A DNA stretch of 32,903 nt, from positions 1 through 32,903 of the forward strand of contig CALGGY010000075.1 in assembly GCA_937915785.1 (NCBI GenBank), given 5' to 3'. This stretch comes from an uncultured Bacteroidales bacterium. GTDB lineage: Bacteria; Bacteroidota; Bacteroidia; Bacteroidales; P3. The translations under genes were made by a program, and so were the position numbers. Under the pieces are notes generated by a model. It did no database searches, was not told the DNA's origin, and saw only the letters and a program-made list of their open reading frames with translations. Position 1 is the first letter of the stretch. Each line of letters starts with the position of its first letter. Of the stretch, positions 16,005-23,913 are shown one piece after another.

Positions 16005-17011
16005 AAATGAGTGATTTTGAGATATTTACATCGCAACTTACCAAGCAAAACGTGCTTATTGTGGGCGATGTGATGATAGACGCATATATTTGGGGCGGGG
16101 TGGACCGCATATCGCCCGAAGCCCCTGTGCCAGTGGTGGCAGAGACCCGCCGCGAGAACCGTTTGGGCGGTGCCGCCAATGTGGCGCTGAACATCCGTGC
16201 CTTGGGTGCCAACCCCATCCTTTGCACCGTGTTGGGCCACGATGCCAAAAGCCATGATTTTGAGACAATGATGGCCAACGCCGACATGACCGCCGAGGGC
16301 ATACTCACCTCCGAAACGCGCATCACCACAGTGAAATACCGTATTATCGGCAACAAAACCCAACTGCTGCGTGTGGACAAAGAAATTACCGATCCGCTGT
16401 CGGAAGAGGATGAGGCCAAACTGATAGAGAGAATCTCCAACCTGCTGGAAACCAAAAATATATCCGCCATCGTGTTTCAGGATTACGACAAGGGCTGCAT
16501 CACCCCGCGCATTATTGCCGAAGTTACCGCCATGGCCAACGCCAAAGGTGTGCCGACCACTGTGGATCCAAAACATCGCAACTTTCTGAATTTTAAGAGT
16601 GTAACTCTTTTCAAACCAAATCTGAAAGAGCTTTCGGAAGGCCTCGACATGGATTCGAAAAGCATAGGTGAAAAAGAGCTGCGTATGGCGGCAGAGCGTT
16701 TGCATGTTTCACAAAATATTGACATTGTGTTTGTTACCCTTTCCGACAAAGGTGCTTTTATAGCCGATTTTCGCAAAGACGAACCGAATACGATGATGGT
16801 GCCGGCACATCTGCGCAAAATTTCCGACGTGTCGGGTGCCGGAGACACTGTGATAAGTGTTGCAACACTTTGTTTGTCAATGGGTTTGCCTGTGGAGACG
16901 CTGCTCAAGTATTCCAATTTGGCCGGAGGCATTGTTTGCGAAACGGTTGGCGTGGTGCCTATCGACCGTCAGCGGCTGTTCGACGAGATTCAATGTGTTT
17001 TTGGTAACTAA
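16001..17011 (+). CDS. hldA: D-glycero-beta-D-manno-heptose-7-phosphate kinase (HldA/RfaE1 type)
   Basis: The 336-residue protein is a PfkB-family kinase. It shows VLIVGDVMIDAYIWG (18-32), DRISPEAPVPV (35-45), RLGGAANVALN (54-64), QDYDKG (160-165), VDPK (188-191), FKPN (204-207) and SGAGDT (278-283, with D282 as catalytic base). This exact set marks the kinase half of HldE/RfaE, which makes heptose-1,7-bisphosphate for ADP-heptose and lipopolysaccharide core. The nucleotidyltransferase half found in HldE is absent, so this is the stand-alone HldA form and needs a separate HldC. The GmhB-like phosphatase at 1475 could supply the next step. Start and stop overlap with ansA by four bases (ATGA), implying translational coupling. 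Confidence 0.92.
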   Translation: MKMSDFEIFTSQLTKQNVLIVGDVMIDAYIWGGVDRISPEAPVPVVAETRRENRLGGAANVALNIRALGANPILCTVLGHDAKSHDFETMMANADMTAEGILTSETRITTVKYRIIGNKTQLLRVDKEITDPLSEEDEAKLIERISNLLETKNISAIVFQDYDKGCITPRIIAEVTAMANAKGVPTTVDPKHRNFLNFKSVTLFKPNLKELSEGLDMDSKSIGEKELRMAAERLHVSQNIDIVFVTLSDKGAFIADFRKDEPNTMMVPAHLRKISDVSGAGDTVISVATLCLSMGLPVETLLKYSNLAGGIVCETVGVVPIDRQRLFDEIQCVFGN

Positions 17012-17025
17012 AATTCTGCGTAACA

Positions 17026-17778
17026 GTGTCGGTAGCAATAACATACATAATAATAATTGCCGGCGTTCTGCTGTGCGGGCTGCCTCTTTTGGCCAAGCGA
17101 TCACTTCCCGCCAAGGCAGTGGACTACATATCCACTTTCGGTGCGGCTTTTTTATTTGCCGTCTGTTTTTTGCATTTGGCTCCGCATGTGTTTGAAAACG
17201 AGGAAGGTGGCACTTTTTCTGCTCTTCGTCATGGCATTTGGGTGCTGGTGGGTTTCCTTATTCAGCTGCTGCTCGAAATACTTACCCGTGGTGTGGAGCA
17301 CGGCCACAATCATGCGCAGTGCTGTGCCGACTCGGAGACTCACCACCATCATCACACGCATCCCATTGTGGGACTGATGATTGGGCTTTCGTTGCACTCC
17401 TTTATGGAGGGTATGCCGCTGGTAACCCCTTCCGGACAGGTGGAGTACGGCTTGCTTTCGGGCATAGTTCTGCACAATATCCCCATCACGTTGATGCTTG
17501 TGTCGCTGTTTGTTAACAACGAATTTTCGGTCGGAAAATCGTATTTGCTGCTCGTGGTCTTTGCCTTGATGACACCCCTCGGCTCGATGGTGAACCATTT
17601 TATGATTTCCCCCGTGGGCAATTTTGAGCAGCCGGTGATGGGCATTGTGGTGGGCATCCTGCTGCACGTTTCCATCAGCATTTTGTTCAACCACGATGTG
17701 GGCAAAAAGTCAAAACTTAAGTTCCTGCTGATAGTACTTGCTTTCGCAGTGGCTTATCTGATACCCGATGCACATTGA
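17026..17778 (+). CDS. ZIP family divalent metal transporter
   Basis: The 250-residue protein starts at a GTG (17026) 14 bases after hldA; no upstream ATG fits. It has about eight membrane segments and a His-rich cytoplasmic-type loop (92-112, containing EHGHNH and HHHHHTH), as ZIP proteins do between helices 3 and 4. Helix 4 carries the metal motif HSFMEG (124-129). Helix 5 has HNIPI (150-154), where most members have HNxPEG, so one acidic metal ligand is missing. ZIP proteins bring Zn(II), Fe(II) or Mn(II) into the cytoplasm; the selectivity here cannot be told. It lies in the middle of the ansA-umuC operon. Confidence 0.88.
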   Translation: MSVAITYIIIIAGVLLCGLPLLAKRSLPAKAVDYISTFGAAFLFAVCFLHLAPHVFENEEGGTFSALRHGIWVLVGFLIQLLLEILTRGVEHGHNHAQCCADSETHHHHHTHPIVGLMIGLSLHSFMEGMPLVTPSGQVEYGLLSGIVLHNIPITLMLVSLFVNNEFSVGKSYLLLVVFALMTPLGSMVNHFMISPVGNFEQPVMGIVVGILLHVSISILFNHDVGKKSKLKFLLIVLAFAVAYLIPDAH

Positions 17779-17791
17779 TTTTTAGAGAGTT

Positions 17792-19729
17792 ATGCGGTTG
17801 AGTGTTGTCATAGTAAACTACAATGTGAAGTTCTTTCTTGAACAGTGCCTGAACTCCGTTTTTGCGGCAGCCCAAGGCATCGACACCGAAGTGTGGGTGG
17901 TGGACAACAACAGCGTTGACGGCTCGGTGGCAATGGTTAGGGAGAAATTTCCGCAAGTGCGGCTCATCGCCAACAAGGACAATGTGGGTTTTTCGAAAGC
18001 TAACAATCAGGCACTGAGGCAGATAACTGGCGACTGCGTGCTGATGCTCAATCCCGACACCCTTGTGGAGACCGACACTTTTGCCAAATGCCTTGCTTTT
18101 ATGGACGAACACCCCGACTGCGGCGGACTTGGAGTGAAGATGATAAACGGCGAGGGCGAATACCTGCCCGAAAGCAAACGCGGTTTTCCCACCCCCAAGG
18201 TGGCTTTTTACAAAATTTCGGGACTGATAAAGCTTTTTCCACACTCGCCGAAGTTCGCACATTACTACCTCGGTCACCTCGACCCCGACCAAACGGCTGA
18301 AATAGAGATACTTTCGGGCGCTTTTCTGATGACACGCAAGGCGGTGCTCGACAAAATTGGCCTGCTCGACGAAACTTTTTTCATGTACGGCGAGGACATC
18401 GATTTTTCGTACCGAATCATACAAGGCGGATACAAAAACTACTACCTGCCCGCCACGCGCATAATCCACTACAAGGGCGAAAGCACCAAAAAAGGCAGCC
18501 TGAACTACGTTTACACTTTCTACAACGCAATGGCGATTTTTACCCGGAAACATTTTTCGAACTCCGACGCGCGAATATTTACCGCCGGCATAAAAATGGC
18601 CATCTGGGCAAGGGCATCGCTGTCATTTGTTAAACGATTGGTTTCCAATATTATAGTTCCTCTGTTGGATTTTTTGCTTATCTACCTTGGTTTCTTGGCG
18701 ATAAAAAACCTGTGGGCGGCACACAAGTCGGTGAGCATAGACTATTACCCTCCGGAATACACCTATGTCATTGTACCTACCTATGTGATATTGTGGCTGT
18801 TGTGTGTATTTCTGTACGGCGGCTACCGAAAACCTGTAAACCTTTTGAAAATACTGAAAGGGTTGGCCGTTGGAACAGCTACACTGCTGATTTTCTATTC
18901 GTTGCTCGACGAAACGCAGCGTTATTCCCGTGCCTTGATTTTGCTTGGCGCAGTGTGGGCCGTTGTGGCGACACTCTCGATACGAGGCATTTTGCACCTG
19001 CTGAAAGTAAAAGGGTACAGCCTTTCGGCAAACCGCAGCAAAGCGTACCTTGTTGTAGGCGACAAGTCTGAAACCCAGCGTGTTATCAACCTGCTCGGAA
19101 CGGTTGGCATAGTGCCATCGTTTGTTGGCTGCGTGAGCGACACCGACACCGACGACCCGGCATTTGTTGGCAACAGTAGTCAGCTGGGCGACCTTGTGCG
19201 TTTCTACAAAATAAACGAGGTGGTGTTTTGTGGCAAAAACCTTCAGCCACAGCGCATTATAGAGCTGATGACCACCTTGCAGAACAGCAATGTGGAGTTC
19301 CGGATAGTGCCACAGGAGAGCCAGTTTGTTATTGGTAGCGGAGACATCTATTCGGCCGAAGATGCCTACGCGATAAGTCTGCGCACCTTGGCATTGCCCC
19401 GCAAACGGGCACAAAAACGGGCGTTCGACATAGCGTCGGCTACGGTGGTGCTGCTGTTTTCGCCGGTGCTGTGGCTTTTTCAGCGACACAAACGCGGCTT
19501 TTTCGGCAAGGTGATTTTGGTGCTTGTGGGCAAAAATACTTGGGTGGGTTACGGACACGGCACCCAAAGGCAGTCGTTGCCAGAGCTAAAACCCTGTGTG
19601 ATACCCATTTGCGGCATCGACGAAAGTGCGCGCATAGCCGACTGCCGCCACCTGAACAACCACTACGCCCGCAACTACCGCGTTGGCACCGATTTTTTGC
19701 TGCTGATGCGAAATTTGTTTAAGATTTGA
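17792..19729 (+). CDS. GT2 glycosyltransferase fused to a degenerate polyprenyl sugar-phosphotransferase module
   Basis: The 645-residue protein has two parts. Residues 1-250 are a GT2 glycosyltransferase of the rhamnosyltransferase type: LSVVIVNYN (3-11), VVDNNSVDGS (36-45), NVGFSKANNQ (64-73), LNPDT (86-90), SGAFLMTR (175-182) and GEDIDFSYR (200-208). Residues 285-400 hold four membrane segments. Residues 415-535 resemble the Rossmann-like domain of WbaP/WcaJ-type sugar transferases (AYLVVGDK, VPSFVGCVSD, EVVFCGKN, FRIVPQES). Then KRAFDIASATVVLLFSPVLW (542-561) matches the start of the catalytic domain of those enzymes, but the roughly 100 residues carrying its catalytic Asp-Glu are missing and the text resumes at KNTWVGYGHG. 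So only the first half is likely to be an active transferase. It adds sugars to an envelope glycan, acceptor unknown. Confidence 0.85.
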   Translation: MRLSVVIVNYNVKFFLEQCLNSVFAAAQGIDTEVWVVDNNSVDGSVAMVREKFPQVRLIANKDNVGFSKANNQALRQITGDCVLMLNPDTLVETDTFAKCLAFMDEHPDCGGLGVKMINGEGEYLPESKRGFPTPKVAFYKISGLIKLFPHSPKFAHYYLGHLDPDQTAEIEILSGAFLMTRKAVLDKIGLLDETFFMYGEDIDFSYRIIQGGYKNYYLPATRIIHYKGESTKKGSLNYVYTFYNAMAIFTRKHFSNSDARIFTAGIKMAIWARASLSFVKRLVSNIIVPLLDFLLIYLGFLAIKNLWAAHKSVSIDYYPPEYTYVIVPTYVILWLLCVFLYGGYRKPVNLLKILKGLAVGTATLLIFYSLLDETQRYSRALILLGAVWAVVATLSIRGILHLLKVKGYSLSANRSKAYLVVGDKSETQRVINLLGTVGIVPSFVGCVSDTDTDDPAFVGNSSQLGDLVRFYKINEVVFCGKNLQPQRIIELMTTLQNSNVEFRIVPQESQFVIGSGDIYSAEDAYAISLRTLALPRKRAQKRAFDIASATVVLLFSPVLWLFQRHKRGFFGKVILVLVGKNTWVGYGHGTQRQSLPELKPCVIPICGIDESARIADCRHLNNHYARNYRVGTDFLLLMRNLFKI

Positions 19730-20173
19730 ATGACAATGTCGAAAATACATATCATAAAAGGCGTGTTTGAGCAGGACTTGGAGCTGCAGTTGGCCAATTC
19801 GATAAAGGCCGGTTTTCCGTCGCCTGCCGAGGACTACCGGCACGACAGTCTGGATTTTAACCGCGACATGATAAAACACCCCGAAGCCACATTCTACGGC
19901 CGAGTGGACGGCGACAGCATGGTGGAAGCGGGCATCAACGACGGCGACATCGCCATTATCGACCGAAGCCTTGAACCCGACGACGGCGACGTGGTGGTGG
20001 CTTTCGTAAACAACGAATTTACAATAAAATACCTTGACCTCTCGCACCGCGCCGACGGCTATATCGAACTGCGTCCGGCCAACAAAAACTACAACCCCAT
20101 ACGCATCCACGACACCGACAATTTCGAGGTGTGGGGCGTGGTGGTGTGGACCATCCATAGCTGGAAAAAATGA
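19730..20173 (+). CDS. umuD: UmuD-type self-cleaving SOS protein
   Basis: The 147-residue product has the S24 peptidase fold of UmuD/LexA: cleavage site KAGFPSPAEDY with the cut between A27 and G28, nucleophile S63 in GDSM, and general base K100 in FTIKYL. The spacings (36 residues from cut to Ser, 37 from Ser to Lys) equal those of E. coli UmuD. After RecA-stimulated self-cleavage it joins UmuC to form the error-prone polymerase V. There is no DNA-binding domain, which rules out LexA. The ATG follows directly after the stop codon of the glycosyltransferase and its stop overlaps umuC (ATGA). I see no separate promoter, so its expression may depend on the whole operon. Confidence 0.93.
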   Translation: MTMSKIHIIKGVFEQDLELQLANSIKAGFPSPAEDYRHDSLDFNRDMIKHPEATFYGRVDGDSMVEAGINDGDIAIIDRSLEPDDGDVVVAFVNNEFTIKYLDLSHRADGYIELRPANKNYNPIRIHDTDNFEVWGVVVWTIHSWKK

Positions 20174-21471
20174 CGATGTACGGCATTATAGACTGCGACA
20201 ACTGCTATGTGTCGTGCGAACGGGTGTTCCGACCCGACCTCAACGGCAAGCCGGTGGTGGTGCTTTCCAACAACGATGGCTGCATTGTGGCCCGCAGCAA
20301 CGAGGCCAAACGGATGGGTATCAAGGCGGGGCTGCCTTTTTTTCATCTGGCACAACAATTTCCCGACCAGAAAATTGCCGTTTTCTCGAGCAACTACGAG
20401 CTTTACGGCGAGCTTACGGCACGTGTGGTGGAGATTATCCGGCAGGAGGCTCCTCAGTATTTCCGCTATTCTATCGACGAATGTTTTGTGCGCCTCGACG
20501 GGATGGAGCATGTCGACCTGAAACAGTGGGGCGAACGGCTGCACAAACGTATCCGCCAGAGCGTGGGAATGCCGGTGAGCGTGGGCCTGGCTCCCACCAA
20601 AACCCTTGCCAAAGTGGCCAGCCATTTTGCCAAACGGCATCAGGGCTACCGCCACTGCTGTGTGATAGACAGCGACGAGAAACGTCGCAAAGCACTGAAA
20701 CTGTTCCCGATAGAGGAGGTGTGGGGCATAGGCAGACGATATGCTGCCAAATTGCAGAAAATGGGCAAGCTTACGGCCTATGACTTTGCGTCGATGCCAC
20801 GCGAGTGGGTGGGGGCGGCTTTCGGCAATGTGGTGATAGAACGCACATGGGCCGAGCTCAACGGAACCGACTGTGTGCCCGGTGAGGCGATGGCAGCAAA
20901 GAAAAGCATCTGCACAAGCCGCAGTTTCAACGGCATGATAACCGGACTTGACGAGCTGAAAACCCATGTGAGCAACTATGCCGCCCGCTGTTCCGAAAAA
21001 TTGCGTGCCCAAAACACCGTGGCGTCGGTGGTGGGAGTGTTTGTGAACACCAACTTTTTTCGTAACGACTTGCCTCAATATCAGCGGTTTGCTGAAATTA
21101 CACTGTCCACGCCCACCAGTTCGAGCATTGTTATTGTGAAAGCCGCCTGCTCGTTGCTGGAAAGCATTTTCAAGCCCGGATTCCACTACAAAAAAGCCGG
21201 AGTGATAGTGATGGGAGTGGGACCGTCGTCGCCAGTGCAGCTCAACTTGTTCGATATCAACGCCGAACAATTTCAGAAGCTGAAAAAACTCGATGCCGTG
21301 GTGGACCGCATAAACCGTTTGCACGGCACCGAAACGGTGATACTCGGCTCGCAGCAATATGCCGCCAAGGACGGCAACGGCAAAGCCGAGGTGTTTGCCA
21401 ACGCCATACGCCACGACTACCGCAGCAAAAATCCCACCACCCGATGGAGCGACATCATCAGGCTGAAATAG
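20170..21471 (+). CDS. umuC: UmuC, Y-family translesion DNA polymerase V subunit
   Basis: The 433-residue protein has the Y-family active site: IDCDNCYVSCE (7-17, metal-binding D8) and YSIDECFV (100-107, D103 and E104), the VGLAPTKTLAK block (helix-hairpin-helix lead-in) and VWGIGRR. The C-terminal part has the UmuC little finger and the sliding-clamp binding peptide QLNLF (357-361). It copies damaged DNA together with cleaved UmuD. Length is slightly above the E. coli protein (422), normal for Bacteroidota. It is the last gene of the operon, coupled to umuD by ATGA overlap. No clear terminator follows; the 207-bp gap to aqpZ contains a G-run and no gene. Confidence 0.95.
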   Translation: MTMYGIIDCDNCYVSCERVFRPDLNGKPVVVLSNNDGCIVARSNEAKRMGIKAGLPFFHLAQQFPDQKIAVFSSNYELYGELTARVVEIIRQEAPQYFRYSIDECFVRLDGMEHVDLKQWGERLHKRIRQSVGMPVSVGLAPTKTLAKVASHFAKRHQGYRHCCVIDSDEKRRKALKLFPIEEVWGIGRRYAAKLQKMGKLTAYDFASMPREWVGAAFGNVVIERTWAELNGTDCVPGEAMAAKKSICTSRSFNGMITGLDELKTHVSNYAARCSEKLRAQNTVASVVGVFVNTNFFRNDLPQYQRFAEITLSTPTSSSIVIVKAACSLLESIFKPGFHYKKAGVIVMGVGPSSPVQLNLFDINAEQFQKLKKLDAVVDRINRLHGTETVILGSQQYAAKDGNGKAEVFANAIRHDYRSKNPTTRWSDIIRLK

Positions 21472-21678
21472 AGTGGGGGAGGGGGCGATAGTTTGTTTGA
21501 GGTGTCGTAGTTTAAAATGGTTTTGGCTTGACAGTTGTTTTGAAAAAAAAGTAGAGGACTGTTTTTTGTACTTTGTGCTGAGTTGTGCAACAAAAACGTT
21601 TTTTTCCCGTTTATAAAATAATGTGCGGCATGAAAACCGTTGCACAGAAATTTAAACATTAACTAAAACACATAAATA

Positions 21679-22395
21679 ATGAAGATTTACAACAAAATGT
21701 TGGCCGAGTGTTTCGGCACTTTCTGGTTAGTATTGGGCGGTTGCGGAACCGCTTTGTTTGGCGGCGTCGGTTTTCTCGGCGTGGCAATAGCTTTTGGTCT
21801 TACCGTGATAGCAATGGCTTACGGCATTGGTCATGTAAGCGGCGCGCACCTCAACCCCGCCGTTAGTTTCGGCGTGTGGGTGAACGGACGTATGTCGCTG
21901 AAAGACATGCTTCTGTATTGGGTGGCCCAGATTATCGGCGCTATCATAGCAGGTGCCATACTGCTTGTTGTATGGAAAGCCTGTGGCTTGGGCAATACCG
22001 GCGTGTTTGCCGCCAACGGTTTCGGAGCCGATTTCCAAGCCGCCGCCGGCGAGAACTATGCCGCTATCAGCGGTGGAGGCGCTTTCTTGGTTGAGGCCCT
22101 GCTCACCTTTGTGTTTCTGATGGTGATATTGGGTGCCACCGACGAGCGCAGCAACACCAAAGCCGCAGGTCTGGCAATAGGCCTCACCCTCACCCTGATA
22201 CACCTTGTAAGCATACCGCTGACCAACACCAGCGTGAACCCCGCCCGCTCGCTGAGCCAAGCCATTTTCAGCTGCACCGAAGGCGGCTGGTGCGCCATGG
22301 GTCAGGTGTGGCTGTTTATCGTAGCCCCGCTGGTAGGCGCCGGTTTGGCCGGACTGTTCTACAAATGCGTTGCCCCCAAGGCCAAAGAGGAATAG
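21679..22395 (+). CDS. aqpZ: Aquaporin Z water channel
   Basis: The 238-residue protein has six membrane segments and both aquaporin boxes, HLNPAV (57-62) and SVNPARS (185-191). The selectivity filter matches water-specific aquaporins: F39, H175 (in LIHLVSIP), T184 and R190. The phrase HLVSIPLTNTSVNPARS is nearly the same as in E. coli AqpZ. It lets water cross the inner membrane during osmotic change and excludes glycerol. The gene stands alone, with an A-rich leader before the ATG and a strong terminator. Confidence 0.96.
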   Translation: MKIYNKMLAECFGTFWLVLGGCGTALFGGVGFLGVAIAFGLTVIAMAYGIGHVSGAHLNPAVSFGVWVNGRMSLKDMLLYWVAQIIGAIIAGAILLVVWKACGLGNTGVFAANGFGADFQAAAGENYAAISGGGAFLVEALLTFVFLMVILGATDERSNTKAAGLAIGLTLTLIHLVSIPLTNTSVNPARSLSQAIFSCTEGGWCAMGQVWLFIVAPLVGAGLAGLFYKCVAPKAKEE

Positions 22396-22417
22396 TTTGT
22401 AATGTTACATATGATTG

Positions 22418-22454
22418 CGGACACCGTTGCAAAAGGCGGTGTCCGTTTTTTTTT
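22418..22454 (+). terminator. Intrinsic terminator of aqpZ
   Basis: Perfect 9-bp stem CGGACACCG (22418-22426) with CGGTGTCCG (22437-22445), 10-base loop with GCAA, then nine T. Confidence 0.93.
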
Positions 22455-22603
22455 GTGTGGCTTTTATCTCGGAATGTAATTGATTTTTCCCTCAATGGGG
22501 GATAATTTGCAGTGTTTTTTTCCTGTATGGGGGATTTTTTTGCTAAGGGATATGGAGGATGTGTGATTTGCTGATGGCTGAAAACATCATGAATTATTAT
22601 CCG

Positions 22604-22918
22604 CTATTGCCGTCTGTCTCGTTTTGTGCTGAAAGCCAGATATATGAACCATGCGGCGGCGATGATGTCTATCACCACCCACGCTGTTTTGCTGTGCAGG
22701 TGAATGGGGATGATGGGGTTGAGAAGTATGGCAAGCAGTGCGGTGGCAATGTTTTGCGTGGAAAGGCCTTCGTCCCGTTTTTTTATTATCAGTATGGCGG
22801 ACGCTATGAATACCACAATGCGCATAAAGGTGTAATAGCCTATCGGCAGTGGGAAACAGGCTACGACTGACATGACGGCGGCAATTAGCGCAACGGCGGA
22901 GAGGGTGGTTGGGTTCAT
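22604..22918 (-). CDS. Small membrane protein, DUF6804-like
   Basis: The 104-residue product, counted from the ATG at 22918, has three to four hydrophobic segments (SAVALIAAVMSVVACF, YYTFMRIVVFIASAILII, IATALLAILLNPIIP, AWVVIDIIAAAWFIYLAF) and the phrase LLNPIIPIHLHSKTAW, which I recall from small Bacteroidota membrane proteins annotated DUF6804. A start 16 codons upstream is possible, but that one overlaps the preceding gene and adds no conserved sequence. It follows the frameshifted zinc-ribbon gene by 11 bases and closes the six-gene cluster. Function unknown. Confidence 0.75.
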   Translation of the reverse strand: MNPTTLSAVALIAAVMSVVACFPLPIGYYTFMRIVVFIASAILIIKKRDEGLSTQNIATALLAILLNPIIPIHLHSKTAWVVIDIIAAAWFIYLAFSTKRDRRQ

Positions 22919-22929
22919 GGGGAGTGGGA

Positions 22930-23420
22930 TTAATAGCTGGAGAAAGTGTGCCCGCAGTCTTTGCAACGGCAGCCTTTTTTGTTGCGTTGGGTTAAGTAGT
23001 AGACGAGCAAGACAAAGAAAAGTCCTCTGGGGATTATTATGATCGCGTCGTTTTTGAGAATAAGAAAGCTAATGATTGGTGTTATAAGAAATGTAGCCAA
23101 TAGTACATATAAGGTTATTTTGACCCATCGTGGAGGTTGTGTTATTACTCCTCTTTCAAGGTTTTCGCTGCCGCAATTGGGGCACCAGGTTAATTCTAAG
23201 CCGGTGTTGTTTTCAAATTGTTCGAGGAGTTTGTGGGCTTGGTTGAAATCGTCGTGCGAGACAGAGATTTTGCTTGTTTGCCATACGCCCGTAGTGCCAA
23301 AAAAGAATCTGAATTGTTTCGGACTTCTTCTAAAATGTAGTGGATGCCGTTTTTGTCAAGAATTTCGGTTATCAGCTGGGCTTTTATGGTTTCGCATTCG
23401 GTTAAAAGTGTGTATGACAT
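22930..23420 (-). pseudogene. DUF2007-like zinc-ribbon membrane protein with a -1 frameshift
   Basis: Reading from the ATG at 23420, the first 41 codons give a DUF2007-like start (TECETIKAQLITEILDKNGI). That frame then goes astray and stops after 74 residues. In the -1 frame from 23298 the protein continues sensibly for 122 residues: SKISVSHDDFNQAHKLLEQF (end of the DUF2007 fold), a zinc ribbon half WCPNCGSENL (C80, C83), two membrane segments, and the second half CKDCGHTF (C153, C156), ending at TAA 22930-22932. The switch point is exactly T TTT TTG (minus strand, 23304-23298), a classic -1 slippery heptamer. Adding one T to the run of six also restores the frame. So it is either a one-base deletion (pseudogene or assembly error) or a programmed frameshift giving 74- and 163-residue products. 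It is 12 bases after the Sel1 gene, in the same operon. Confidence 0.8.
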
Positions 23421-23432
23421 GGCTAAGGGTGA

Positions 23433-23909
23433 TTATTTGGATTTTTCTTGTAATTCGGATTCGATTTTTTTCAGGCGGGCTTCGGATAATTTGTCGCCAT
23501 TTTTGGCGGCCTCGCCATACCAATATACAGCTTGTATTTTGTCCATGGTAGTGCCGACACCGTTCTCATAATAATAGCCCATGCGGGATTGCGCTTTACG
23601 GAATCCTTTTTCAGCCGATTTTGAGCATATTCGAAAAGCTTTTTCTTTGTCTTGGCCGCATCCATATCCCATATCATAGCACATGGATAGTTCATAAAGA
23701 GCTTCGGGTAATTCTTTTTCAGCGGCTTTATCAAACCACGTGAAAGCCTCTTTATATTTGTTTTTGTCTTTGTAATGCCGGGCAACCTTTATAAATTTAT
23801 CCGGGTCATTGCTTGCCTTAAGGTGTTTAAGGCGATTCCGGTTTTCAATGGCTGTGGTTATGGAGCCAACCAAAGAAATAATCAGAATAAGGAAAAGGAT
23901 GTCTAACAT
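23433..23909 (-). CDS. Membrane-anchored Sel1-repeat protein
   Basis: The 158-residue protein starts with one membrane helix (MLDILFLILIISLVGSITTAI, about 1-21) with no cleavage site visible, then a TPR-like region with Sel1 repeats: YKEAFTWFDKAAEKELPEAL, LSMCYDMGYGCGQDKEKAF, SAEKGFRKAQSRMGYYYENG and KIQAVYWYGEAAKNGDKL. Sel1 repeats are protein-binding solenoids found in signalling and membrane-associated assembly factors. The gene starts four bases after the 655-residue protein ends, so it is translated from the same message. Its helix suggests it sits at the membrane beside that protein. Partner unknown. Confidence 0.85.
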   Translation of the reverse strand: MLDILFLILIISLVGSITTAIENRNRLKHLKASNDPDKFIKVARHYKDKNKYKEAFTWFDKAAEKELPEALYELSMCYDMGYGCGQDKEKAFRICSKSAEKGFRKAQSRMGYYYENGVGTTMDKIQAVYWYGEAAKNGDKLSEARLKKIESELQEKSK

Positions 23910-23913
23910 GATG

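Noticed and set aside
21569..21575. Promoter of aqpZ at TACTTTG
   Set aside because: It lacks one base of TAnnTTTG and the nearest TTTG is 26 bp upstream; too weak to annotate.
20089..21645. Minus-strand frame of 518 codons across umuC
   Set aside because: Antisense shadow of umuC; His-rich low-complexity product.
22494..22536. Regulatory direct repeat (ATGGGGGAT twice)
   Set aside because: Two short copies about 33 bp apart with no gene or motif context; could be chance.
23196..23420. Complete 74-residue DUF2007-like gene
   Set aside because: The last 30 or so residues are out of frame; the -1 frame continues the DUF2007 fold and adds the zinc ribbon.
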